Assembly (NCBI RefSeq): GCF_007860105.1 | Contig: NZ_SJPU01000001.1 | Location: forward strand, 1,830,915 to 1,894,914 | DNA length: 64,000 nucleotides | Reading direction: 5' to 3' | Source of the DNA: Allorhodopirellula heiligendammensis | GTDB lineage: Bacteria > Planctomycetota > Planctomycetia > Pirellulales > Pirellulaceae | In this document: positions 35,401 to 44,039 of the stretch, one piece after another | Layout: every line of letters starts with the position of its first letter | Position numbering within the stretch: the first letter of the stretch is position 1 | The notes under the pieces: generated by a model | Seen by the model: the letters and a program-made list of their open reading frames with translations, nothing else | What the model was told of the DNA's origin: nothing | Databases searched by the model: none | Position numbers and translations under genes: made by a program

Positions 35401-37275
35401 ATGAATCGAACATCAATCATAGCGGAATCTGCGGCTACCCACGACCGATCGCTCGTGCAGCGGATACTCGTTTGTTTCATCTTGCTCGGCGGGATTGGCC
35501 ATGGCACGCTCGCCCGGACTGTCGCTGCCCAGGAAGTCCAGGAGGCGCCCCCCACTGAAACCGAAGCCCCTACTGAAACTGAAGAGTCGCCCGCCGATGA
35601 GGCCCCAGAACAACCTGCTGACGAATCGACGGCAACGCCCGAGCCACCGCTGGCCCCACCACCGGTCAATGCTGAAATCGATCCGGGACAGGCTGATCTT
35701 GATGAAGCAGTGCTGAAACGGATTGCTGCGGAATCCAACGGCGACCTCGAAGCGGTTGCGGCACTGATTGAATCGTCGCTCGCCAAGGGACTCAGTGAAG
35801 AAAACCGTTCATTCGCTCGCAAAATGCTCGGCAGCGTCCAACTCCAACGCGGTCAAGGTCTCGCCGGCGCCATGGTGCGTTTGCGAGGTCGACAACAACT
35901 CATGGCTCGCGCTGAAGCCATTCGAGCTCTGACTGACGCGATCAAATACGACGCCGAGCTAGCCGAAGCCCACATGTTGATCGCCCAGCTCAACCTGCTG
36001 CCCGATGGTGATACCGATGTGATCCAAAAGTCGACCACCGCAGCGATCAAGCTCTACGAAGACAACCCCACGGAACAGAGCAAGGCGTATTTACTCCGCG
36101 CCGTCACGCAAACCGACGCGGGTAAAAAGCTAGCTGACCTCAATGCTGCCATTAAGGCGGATCCCAACAACACTGGTGCTCTGCGGGAACGCGCTGGCGC
36201 ACGACTGCAGGCTGGCAAGGTCAACGGCGCCGTCGAAGACCTCCAACGCGTGCTCGAAATCGACCCCACCAATCAACAAATTGCTCAAGCCACGGTCCAG
36301 CAGCTCGTTGATCTGGATCGCGCCGACGATGCGGTGGCGTTGCTGAGTAAGACGATTGCGGCGAGCCCCAGCGAAGGTCTCTATCGGCTTCGCGCGATCC
36401 TGTACCGCATGCTTGGCGACAAGGAAGACGAGGCACTCGCAGACCTCAATAAGGCGCTCGCCATGCAACCCAAAGACCCCCTGGCACTCTTGCAACGAGC
36501 AGAACTGTCACTTAGCCGCGATGATGTCAAATCGGCCAAACAGGATCTCAAGTCCGCCATTGACATCGCGCCCCAAGTCGAACAGATCGATCAAGCCATC
36601 GTGGTGCGCTGCTTTATCGCGATCGAGGAAGGGCGCATGGCCGATGCGATCAATGACATGCAAATTTTGATCGAACGCAATCCAAACGATACGTTCCGTC
36701 AAATTCAATTGGCAAGTCTGTATCTCCAAGACGATCGGCCTCGGCAAGCTATCGAGACACTCACCGATGTTCTCGACAAAGAACCCGATAACGCCGCCGT
36801 TCTCCGGTCGCGTGCCGACGCGTACCTCGCCGTGGGCGAGCATGCCGAAGCGATTGCCGACTACGAGCAAGCCCTTCAGAAAATAGGCAAGCAAGATGAC
36901 GAGGAAAACAAAGTAATTTTGTCGGGAATCTTGAACAATCTCGCCTGGGTGTTGGCCACATCGCCGCAGGATGACGTTCGCGACGGCAAGCGTGCCATCG
37001 AACTGGGCCTGCGAGCGGTCAAACTCACCGACGAATCGGAAGCCCACATCCTCAGCACGCTGGCCGCCGGCTACGCCGAGAACGGTGATTTCGAGAATGC
37101 CATTAAATGGAGCAAGAAAGCCGTCGAGCAAGGCAAGCAGCAAGAGAACGAACAGCTCGATCAACTCGAGCAAGAACTTGAGTCTTATGAAAAGAATGAG
37201 CCGTGGCGAGAAAAGCAGGAGACCGAAGAAAATCAACTTCCCATCCTCGCTCCTGAAGACCTGATCGATACCTGA
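35401..37275 (+). CDS. exported tetratricopeptide-repeat protein
   Basis: 624 residues from ATG 35401 (MNRTSIIAE), five codons after an alternative ATG at 35386; gcgaga lies 7 bases before it. A signal peptide ends near RTVAAQEV, followed by a Pro/Glu/Thr-rich linker to about residue 95 and then an all-helical TPR array to about 590 (recurring blocks such as LADLNAAIKADPNNTGAL, AVEDLQRVLEIDPTN, AIADYEQALQKIG and AIELGLRAVKLTDESEAHI). TPR proteins are scaffolds for envelope complexes. The C-terminal tail is acidic and Gln/Glu-rich. Confidence 0.85.
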   Translation: MNRTSIIAESAATHDRSLVQRILVCFILLGGIGHGTLARTVAAQEVQEAPPTETEAPTETEESPADEAPEQPADESTATPEPPLAPPPVNAEIDPGQADLDEAVLKRIAAESNGDLEAVAALIESSLAKGLSEENRSFARKMLGSVQLQRGQGLAGAMVRLRGRQQLMARAEAIRALTDAIKYDAELAEAHMLIAQLNLLPDGDTDVIQKSTTAAIKLYEDNPTEQSKAYLLRAVTQTDAGKKLADLNAAIKADPNNTGALRERAGARLQAGKVNGAVEDLQRVLEIDPTNQQIAQATVQQLVDLDRADDAVALLSKTIAASPSEGLYRLRAILYRMLGDKEDEALADLNKALAMQPKDPLALLQRAELSLSRDDVKSAKQDLKSAIDIAPQVEQIDQAIVVRCFIAIEEGRMADAINDMQILIERNPNDTFRQIQLASLYLQDDRPRQAIETLTDVLDKEPDNAAVLRSRADAYLAVGEHAEAIADYEQALQKIGKQDDEENKVILSGILNNLAWVLATSPQDDVRDGKRAIELGLRAVKLTDESEAHILSTLAAGYAENGDFENAIKWSKKAVEQGKQQENEQLDQLEQELESYEKNEPWREKQETEENQLPILAPEDLIDT

Positions 37276-37515
37276 TGCCCTGCATCAGCTTCAACGAGAC
37301 ACCTCTCAAAACAGGTTCATCCAGTTTTATTCAGGCATGACTCACGTGCCCGATAATGTTATTTAAGAAGGTCCGTTATTCAAGAAAGTCCTGGGCGAAC
37401 CGATGTCTGCCAGGGACCATCGGGACCATTGGCGGACATCCTGTGCAGACCTTCGCGGGCGACCGAGGCCGCTGGTCAAGCTGCCAAGTTTGATACGAAT
37501 GGCGTGGACGTCAGC

Positions 37516-38292
37516 TTACATTGACGTGGGCCGCGTGCCGTTAGGCATGGGGCGACAACGCCAGATTTGAGATGCCAGCATGCCGCTGCCACTGATGTGT
37601 TCAGCGGCCTTGCGTAACCCACATCGCTCGATGGCTGATTCCGTGTCGACGAGCGAACGATTCTTAAGGCCTGTTTGCCAGCGAAAAAAAGCGTGCATCG
37701 CCCACAACAAAGCCTGTGCTCGCGCACGCTGCCAAGCCTGTCTGGGAACGATGAAATCGACGTGGTAGAGCGTGCCTCCCGGACGCAGTCCCCTCAGCCA
37801 TTGCGGTAGGAGAACGTCCAACTCCGCCTCCCCGAAGCAGTCCAAAAAGAATGGCGTCACGATGACATCGTACGCCTGCTTCTGCGGCGTAAAGCTGACA
37901 GCGTCCGCGCGAATGAACTCGATATGATCTGTACCGACTAGCCTCGCAGTACGGGAACGCTGCCGTCTGAGCATCCGCGTGCTCTGATCCACGCTGGTGA
38001 CCTTCCAATCGCGTGCCTGCTTGACTTCGTCTCGCCCAGTGCCCATGCCGTTGCCCGTCCCCCTGACATCCCTGCGCGTGAGCGAGTGGATTTGATCGGC
38101 CACGAGCCGTTCCAGGAGTCGGCCGTCGCCATCACCGAGAACCAGCAGCCGATCCCAGCGTGGAAGCTCAGCGATCAGGGCAGTCCGAGCGGACTGGAGG
38201 CGGTCGCCGTAAACCAGCCATTCCAGCGGCTGGTAGAACCGCGCTAAGCGGTCATACCCACGCTGCGAACGCGATGTCGGCAGCCGCTTCAT
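37516..38292 (-). CDS. class I SAM-dependent methyltransferase
   Basis: 258 residues from ATG 38292, whose bases overlap the upstream stop (ATGA), indicating translational coupling. The SAM-binding region is RLLVLGDGDGRLLERLV (motif I with the Gly-rich loop), followed by VTSVDQSTRML (motif II) and FIRADAVSF (motif III). A short unusual insertion (VRGTGNGMGTGRDEVKQ) lies between motifs I and II. Substrate unknown; the neighbour is a polytopic membrane protein that may be UbiA-like, so a lipid or quinone substrate is a guess. Confidence 0.82.
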   Translation of the reverse strand: MKRLPTSRSQRGYDRLARFYQPLEWLVYGDRLQSARTALIAELPRWDRLLVLGDGDGRLLERLVADQIHSLTRRDVRGTGNGMGTGRDEVKQARDWKVTSVDQSTRMLRRQRSRTARLVGTDHIEFIRADAVSFTPQKQAYDVIVTPFFLDCFGEAELDVLLPQWLRGLRPGGTLYHVDFIVPRQAWQRARAQALLWAMHAFFRWQTGLKNRSLVDTESAIERCGLRKAAEHISGSGMLASQIWRCRPMPNGTRPTSM

Positions 38293-39341
38293 AACAGGCC
38301 TAGCCATACGACCGTCAAGGGCGGCGCCCAGACTGCCGCATCCACCCACGCCCCGCGGACATCGAAGCATGCTCGCTGACCACGGGCCCCTCGCTGACCA
38401 CGGGCCCTCTGACTATGGGCCCCCTGACCTCGGGCCCTCTGACCACAGGCTCGTTGACTACGGGCACGCTGCCGTGCATCCAAGTTTGGCTGCGCCGGTG
38501 AACGAATCGTCGCCGCAACACATAGTCCCGCCGCACTCATTGCCGCAGCCAACAGTACCAGAGCTGGCATCGGCATGACTAACAGCACCAGCGGCAACAG
38601 CATCATCGAGAGGATGGTGGCTGACACCCATCGGGATCGACCCTTGCGTGTCGGCGAACAACTCTCAGTGGCGATGGACGGGAAGGATTGCGCCTCATCC
38701 ATTTCTCGCTCAAACTGTGCCACCAACATACAATTGCCCGCAAACAAAACAGCGAGCACGCCGGTCGTAACCGTCAGTGGCACCAATCCGACTCCACTCG
38801 TTCCACCGGAGATCAACTCTGTCCAGACGCTCAAAGTGACCCCCAATGAAAACAGCATCCCCACCCGGACCTCCTTCGGGATCAATCGCCCGGTCACGTC
38901 ATGCCGCCGCTCGGCCGGCAGCACCGGAGATCGTAGCGGGGAAAAATGCACTCCCGCGCCGTAGATCAAAACCGCTGTAGCGAGCAGCACACCTCCACGC
39001 AGTAGCTCGTGCGGTAGATAGTGCACCACGACGAACGCGTTGAGCGTGAGCACAGCAATCCACAGCACGATAAAAACCCGGCGGTGACGGAGATAAAACC
39101 CGTGCCGTAGCGTATGCGGTGCGCTGACGTCCAAGCGAACTGCGTCGAGCAGGCGATCGGCAACATAAATCAGCCACACCGTGGCGCCGAGCGATCCCGC
39201 TTCCGGCCAGGTTGAGCCGCGATCGCAAAAGCCTTGCAGCAATAACTGCTGCCAGACGACCGCCACCAAGACAGCGTCGAGCGAGAGCACACTCGGCCAA
39301 GCCAGCCAAGGGATTCGTTCGTGAACGTTGTTACGATTCAT
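38289..39341 (-). CDS. polytopic membrane protein, possibly UbiA-like, with internal minisatellite
   Basis: 350 residues with about eight hydrophobic segments. The YVADRLLDAVR stretch and the later EREMDEAQ loosely resemble the two Asp-rich motifs of UbiA prenyltransferases, but not enough for a firm call. Near the C-terminus (residues about 290-325) an Arg/Gln/Gly/Ala low-complexity stretch (RSQRACGQRARGQGAHSQ) is encoded by a 15-bp minisatellite; it lies between two hydrophobic segments, so presumably in a loop. The stop overlaps the start of the methyltransferase gene. Confidence 0.65.
   Translation of the reverse strand: MNRNNVHERIPWLAWPSVLSLDAVLVAVVWQQLLLQGFCDRGSTWPEAGSLGATVWLIYVADRLLDAVRLDVSAPHTLRHGFYLRHRRVFIVLWIAVLTLNAFVVVHYLPHELLRGGVLLATAVLIYGAGVHFSPLRSPVLPAERRHDVTGRLIPKEVRVGMLFSLGVTLSVWTELISGGTSGVGLVPLTVTTGVLAVLFAGNCMLVAQFEREMDEAQSFPSIATESCSPTRKGRSRWVSATILSMMLLPLVLLVMPMPALVLLAAAMSAAGLCVAATIRSPAQPNLDARQRARSQRACGQRARGQGAHSQRARGQRGARGQRACFDVRGAWVDAAVWAPPLTVVWLGLL
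38371..38475. repeat. 15-bp in-frame minisatellite inside a coding region
   Basis: About six units of a ctgaccacgggccct-like motif follow at 15-bp spacing, after one 18-bp step. All steps are multiples of three, so the reading frame of the membrane protein survives copy-number change. Confidence 0.85.
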
Positions 39342-39466
39342 AGAGGTGACGAAAGTGAGGCCACTGATAAGCGATCAAGCCGAGTGAGCATCTGAGTTTG
39401 GAGATGAATCAGGCCTGCGGCAGGCTGCACGATCGAGAAACCTGATCGCCGAGCGTCCAGTGCGAT

Positions 39467-39985
39467 CTACTTCGTTGCCTCCTCCAACGTCGTGAATCGC
39501 CAGCGGATCGTTTGGGGAGGTGTCAGCTTCAACGATCCGATTCCGACGTTGGCGAATTCATCATCAACGGTGAACGTCCAGCCACGTGATGAATTGGTCG
39601 CCACACCATCGATGCTCTGCACAAACGCGGTGGCGCCACTGCCGGTGATGACAATCTTCGGCTGCTCCATCTTACGCATAATCTCTTCGAGCGTCGTACC
39701 GGAGGTAGCGGCGAACGACTCGGTAAATTCAGCAACCTCCGACTTCGTCGAATTCTCGCCACTGCCAGTGCTGGGTTTGTAGATTTCCAGCGTTACTAAT
39801 TCTGTTTTGGAGGACCCCGAGTCGGCATCGGTGTCCTGCGAAGCTGAGGATGGCGTCGTTGTGGATTGGGGGGGCGACTCAACGCGACACCCGCAGGCAA
39901 GCAACATTGCGATACAGCTCGACATGATCACGACCGACCGGATGGCATGAGCGGAGCGAGATATCTTCTGAGGGTGCCATTTCAT
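39467..39985 (-). CDS. DUF4430 lipoprotein
   Basis: 172 residues with a lipoprotein signal peptide (MLLACGC lipobox, acylated Cys after Ala) and a Ser/Thr-rich tether to about residue 60. The C-terminal domain (about 60-170; RGWTFTVDDEFANVGIGSLKL followed by IRWRFTT) matches DUF4430, a beta-grasp-like domain seen in transcobalamin-like and other envelope proteins. The start is uncertain; ATG 39925 (MSSCIAML) is an alternative with a standard-length signal. It is a single gene with a 124-bp gap to the membrane-protein gene. Confidence 0.75.
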   Translation of the reverse strand: MKWHPQKISRSAHAIRSVVIMSSCIAMLLACGCRVESPPQSTTTPSSASQDTDADSGSSKTELVTLEIYKPSTGSGENSTKSEVAEFTESFAATSGTTLEEIMRKMEQPKIVITGSGATAFVQSIDGVATNSSRGWTFTVDDEFANVGIGSLKLTPPQTIRWRFTTLEEATK

Positions 39986-40194
39986 AGCGACAAGTCCAAG
40001 TGGGAGGGTGCGAACGGAACCTCCCCGAATGCGTCGAGGTGGCAGCCCCAGTCATTATCCCGCGCCAGCAACCCCTCGCAATGCCCAGCGGCCACTCCGT
40101 CCAGCGCTGCCCTGCGTCGCGTTGCGATGGGCCCCGGTTGCACGTATGCTCCAACTCCCCGGGTATCACCTTACTCACCCACCGAGACTGATCC

Positions 40195-42423
40195 ATGACA
40201 GATTCCAACGTTTCACATGCCAGCTTTTGGGTGGCAAAGATCGCGTGTCTCCTGCTCGCGCTTCCCTGCCTCGCTGCTGGTCTTCATCCCGCCGCTGCCC
40301 AATCCCCCCCCTCAGCCGCCATGCCTACCACTCCCGCAATCACCTATCCGCCGAGCCCCACCAGCGACCAGGTGGATGACTATCACGGCCGTTCCATTGC
40401 CGATCCGTATCGCTGGCTCGAAGATGTCGAGAGCGTAGAAACCGAAGCCTGGGTTACCGCTGAAAATGAAGTGACTCAAAACTACCTCCGCAAGCTGCCC
40501 GCGCGTGAACCGATGCGAGCGCGACTCGAGGAACTCTGGAACTACGCTCGATACGGGATGCCTGTCCAACGTGGTGGCAAGTACTTCTTCACGCATAACG
40601 ATGGATTGCAAAATCAAAGCGTGCTGTACGTGGTGGCGGCAGACGTTTCGGCGGATCAAATCGATAACCAACGCTCTGTTTTGATTGATCCCAATACACT
40701 CAGCGAAGATGGCACGATCGCGTTGGGGTCGTGGCACCCCAGCGACGATGGGCGCTTGCTGGCATACTCGATCGCCGATGGTGGCAGCGACTGGCGGACA
40801 TGGCGAGTCCGCGATGTCGCAACCGGTCAAGACACCGATGATGTGGTGAGCTGGTCTAAGTTCAGTGGCATTGCATGGACGCCCAACGGGGACGGTTTTT
40901 ACTACGCCCGCTACGCCCAGCCGAGTGCAGGTGAAGAGCTCACCGGTACGAATGAGAATCAAATGCTGTACCTGCATCGATTGGGCACGCCCCAAGACGA
41001 CGATGTGCTCGTCTACGCGCGTCCCGATGAGCCACAGTGGGGATTCTCACCAACGGTCACCGAAGACGGACGCTATCTCGTGATCGAGAACTGGAAGGGC
41101 ACCCAGCCCAAAACACAGGTCTTCGTACGCGATCTGCAACAGGAGGACGCTAAGGTACAGAAAATCATTTCAGGCTTTGACGCCGATTATCGTTTTTTCG
41201 CATCGCTCGACTCGACGCTCTACTTCCTCACTGATCTCGATGCTCCGCGACGGCGCGTGATCGCGATCGACGTGGCGCAAGCCGACAACCTACCCGCGGG
41301 CAGCGAACAGGGCGATCGATCGAAGTGGCGGTCGATTATCGCGCAAGGCGACGACACCCTCGAAGACGTCTCGCTGCTCGGCGATTCGTTCTATGCCAGC
41401 TATCTCAGTGACGCCCTGAGCAAAGTGGTGCGATACGACCGTGATGGTCAACAAAGGGCAGAGATCGAATTACCTGGCAAAGGATCCGTGACGGGTTTTG
41501 GGGGCCGACAAGATGCTACCGAGACATTCTTCTCATTCAGCAACTATGTCACACCACCGAGCTTGCACCGCGTCGACGTGGCCACTGGCAAGAGCGAACT
41601 GTGGCTGCAACCGCAGGTGCCCTTCGACGTCAACGATTACATCACCGAGCAGGTCTTCTGCACTAGCAAGGATGGCACGCGCGTACCAATCTTGATCACG
41701 CGTCATCGCGATCAGCGCAACGACGGCAGCAATCGCACGTTGCTCTACGCATACGGTGGTTTCAACATTTCATTGACACCCGAATACTCTCCAGCGATCG
41801 CGGCGTGGTTAGACAACGGCGGCGTGTACGCCGTTGCCAACCTTCGCGGCGGTGGCGAATACGGTAGCGCGTGGCACGAAGCTGGGATGCGTTTGAACAA
41901 GCAAAACGTATTCGATGACTTCATTGCTGCCGCAGAACACCTCATCGACACCGGAATCACCCGACGTGAAAAGCTCGCCATTCGTGGCGGCAGCAACGGG
42001 GGACTGCTCGTCGGTGCCGTGATGACACAGCGACCCGATCTGTTCGCAGCGTGCTTGCCGGCCGTCGGTGTGATGGACATGCTGCGCTACCACAAATTCA
42101 CGATCGGATGGGCTTGGGCGAGCGAGTACGGCAGCAGTGATGAGGCCGATCAAATCGACAATCTCCTGTCGTACAGTCCGCTCCATAACCTGACCGCCGG
42201 AACGTGCTATCCGGCGACCCTGATTACGACTGCTGATCGCGATGACCGCGTGGTGCCAGGGCACAGTTTTAAGTTTGCCGCGGCTTTGCAAGCGGCCCAG
42301 GGCTGCGAAAAACCCGTGCTGATTCGCATCGAAACTCGTGCCGGCCATGGTGCCGGCACGCCGACGAGCAAGAAAATCGATGAGTACGCCGACCTGTGGG
42401 CATTCCTCATCGAAAACATGTGA
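40195..42423 (+). CDS. exported prolyl oligopeptidase family serine peptidase (S9A)
   Basis: 742 residues with a signal peptide (ending near AAAQSPP), so periplasmic or exported. An N-terminal propeller domain (about 45-440) precedes an alpha/beta hydrolase domain. The catalytic Ser600 sits in RGGSNGG, the Asp in TADRDDRV (about 681-684) and His718 in RAGHGAG, so the triad is complete. The family cleaves short peptides on the carboxyl side of Pro. Length and motif order match prolyl oligopeptidase rather than S9B/C. No neighbouring gene points to a special substrate. Confidence 0.93.
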   Translation: MTDSNVSHASFWVAKIACLLLALPCLAAGLHPAAAQSPPSAAMPTTPAITYPPSPTSDQVDDYHGRSIADPYRWLEDVESVETEAWVTAENEVTQNYLRKLPAREPMRARLEELWNYARYGMPVQRGGKYFFTHNDGLQNQSVLYVVAADVSADQIDNQRSVLIDPNTLSEDGTIALGSWHPSDDGRLLAYSIADGGSDWRTWRVRDVATGQDTDDVVSWSKFSGIAWTPNGDGFYYARYAQPSAGEELTGTNENQMLYLHRLGTPQDDDVLVYARPDEPQWGFSPTVTEDGRYLVIENWKGTQPKTQVFVRDLQQEDAKVQKIISGFDADYRFFASLDSTLYFLTDLDAPRRRVIAIDVAQADNLPAGSEQGDRSKWRSIIAQGDDTLEDVSLLGDSFYASYLSDALSKVVRYDRDGQQRAEIELPGKGSVTGFGGRQDATETFFSFSNYVTPPSLHRVDVATGKSELWLQPQVPFDVNDYITEQVFCTSKDGTRVPILITRHRDQRNDGSNRTLLYAYGGFNISLTPEYSPAIAAWLDNGGVYAVANLRGGGEYGSAWHEAGMRLNKQNVFDDFIAAAEHLIDTGITRREKLAIRGGSNGGLLVGAVMTQRPDLFAACLPAVGVMDMLRYHKFTIGWAWASEYGSSDEADQIDNLLSYSPLHNLTAGTCYPATLITTADRDDRVVPGHSFKFAAALQAAQGCEKPVLIRIETRAGHGAGTPTSKKIDEYADLWAFLIENM

Positions 42424-42486
42424 ACGGAGCCACCGCACGCTCGCTGCTGACCCTGACCCCTCACCTCTTTGAAGCCTTTCGCCCCC

Positions 42487-43299
42487 ATGTTTCTGCAAGC
42501 ACCCGATGAGTCTCCGTACGACCTGAACTTCATGATCTTCGGGTTCCCTGTCCGCGTTGCATGGTCGTTTTGGATCGGCGCGGTCGTGATTGGTCACAGT
42601 TTCGCATCGATGTTCGATGCCGGCCTGCGGGAGCTCAGCCCAGGTATTTTTCCATTGCTGTTCCTGTGGACGGCGTGCTTGTTCGTATCAATTTTGATCC
42701 ACGAACTCGGCCACGCTTTCGCGTTTCGCTACTACTCCACGGAGAGTTCGATCGTGCTGTATCACTTCGGTGGCTTAGCGATCCCATCGAGCATGCGCAG
42801 CCGAGGTGATGACGGTTTCGTGAACGCCTTTTCGCCACCACGATTGAGTGAGAGCGCTGATCTATTGATTGCCTTGGCGGGCCCCGTCGCGCAACTGGGT
42901 TCGGCATTCGTACTGGCAGGCGCCGTTCGTGCGTTTGGTTATCAGGTTGCTGCGTTCGGTAGCATGCCATGGCCACTGAGCCAACTCGATGGCGTATTCG
43001 ATGGTCGACCGATTGAGAGTATCGCACTCTTGACGATGGTTTTCTTCTACGTGTTCCCAAGTGTCCTTTGGGCACTCTTGAATTTGGTTCCCGTGTTTCC
43101 ACTCGATGGTGGTCGTGTGATGCGCTCGCTCGTCTTGCTCAGTGGCGACCGCAGTGACACGTGGTTGTGGATCAGCATGATCAGCGCTGGTGCTGTTGCC
43201 TTCTATGCACTCACCCAAGGTCATCAACCGATCATGGGACTGCTGTTCTTGTCACTTGGCTTCGGCAACTATCAGATGATGCAGAACCCATATCGATGA
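42487..43299 (+). CDS. site-2 protease family (M50) membrane metalloprotease
   Basis: 270 residues from ATG 42487 (MFLQAPDESPYDLNF), the usual start for planctomycete relatives; TTG 42469 would add six. HELGH (ILIHELGHAFAFRYY) in the second hydrophobic segment and NLVPVFPLDGG near the C-terminus form the zinc site, with about five membrane helices overall. This compact form without a PDZ or CBS domain resembles the SpoIVFB/RseP-like minimal core. Such proteases cut membrane-bound regulators; no partner anti-sigma is nearby. Gap to the peptidase gene is 63 bp. Confidence 0.88.
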   Translation: MFLQAPDESPYDLNFMIFGFPVRVAWSFWIGAVVIGHSFASMFDAGLRELSPGIFPLLFLWTACLFVSILIHELGHAFAFRYYSTESSIVLYHFGGLAIPSSMRSRGDDGFVNAFSPPRLSESADLLIALAGPVAQLGSAFVLAGAVRAFGYQVAAFGSMPWPLSQLDGVFDGRPIESIALLTMVFFYVFPSVLWALLNLVPVFPLDGGRVMRSLVLLSGDRSDTWLWISMISAGAVAFYALTQGHQPIMGLLFLSLGFGNYQMMQNPYR

Positions 43300-43634
43300 G
43301 CTTAACGAGTGACTTCATCGCGATGAAAAACTTTCATCCGAAGGCGTTGAAAACATGCTCGCGTGCTTGCAATTCCTTCGTGGCTTAGCAAAAATCTTTG
43401 TCAACGCAACCGCTTTTTCAAAAAAAGATGTTGCGGAATCTGAGGAAGCGCGTACAGTTACGCGCAAGTGTGTTAACGATTGCTTTTGCTTGCATGGTCG
43501 ATGTGGAACATCGAAGCCGGCGGAAGTGATCATTCAAGTTTGTGTTGATGAGCCGTGGCCGGTGGCTTTCAAACATGTCGTGTTTGAAAAGTCACAATGA
43601 CTCGTCAACCATTTTCTTTCTCGCGGAGGAAAAG
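43300..43634. other. 335-bp spacer with three hairpins upstream of an H1-like gene
   Basis: Two perfect stem-loops: gcgcgta-cagt-tacgcgc at 43448-43465 and a 9-bp stem with 5-base loop at 43567-43589 (tttcaaaca/tgtttgaaa), plus a smaller cgatg/catcg hairpin near 43499-43513. None has a T run, so regulation of the downstream mRNA leader is more likely than termination. An in-frame extension of the next gene to 43542 is considered a chance open frame. Confidence 0.5.
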
Positions 43635-43925
43635 ATGGCCAAGAAGAAAGCAACTGGCGCCAAAAAGAGCGTCAAGAAGAGTGTCAAAAAGAAGGCAGCC
43701 AAGAAGTCAGTGAAGAAGGTCGCTGGCACCAAGGCAACCAAGAAGAAGGCAACGAAAAAGAAGGCGACTAAGAAGAAGGCAACTAAGAAAGCCGCTGCGA
43801 AGTCCCCAGCCAAGAAAGCCACTAAGAAGAAGGCGACCAAGCGCGCCAGTGCGAAGTCTCCAGTCAAGAAAGCAACCAAGAAGGCGGCTGCTAAGAAGAA
43901 GGCCGTTAAGAAAAAGCGTCGCTAG
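43635..43925 (+). CDS. histone H1-like lysine/alanine-rich nucleoid protein
   Basis: 96 residues from ATG 43635 with a near-perfect GGAGGA at 43625-43630. The protein is almost entirely Lys, Ala and Thr (motifs such as KKATKKKATKK and SPAKKATKK), with no hydrophobic core, like the C-terminal tail of histone H1 and bacterial H1-like DNA-binding proteins (for example chlamydial HctA/HctB). It is expected to bind DNA and compact it, as condensed nucleoids are a planctomycete trait; the assignment is by composition, not homology. Confidence 0.85.
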   Translation: MAKKKATGAKKSVKKSVKKKAAKKSVKKVAGTKATKKKATKKKATKKKATKKAAAKSPAKKATKKKATKRASAKSPVKKATKKAAAKKKAVKKKRR

Positions 43926-44039
43926 ACGACCTTCTTGGCAGCTCCTCCTCGATGAGGAACTTCCATTCATCCATCTGCCAGGCCACGTGAGACCGGAAAC
44001 GGACGATCGTGGCTTTTTTCTTGCCCGCATATTCCAACC

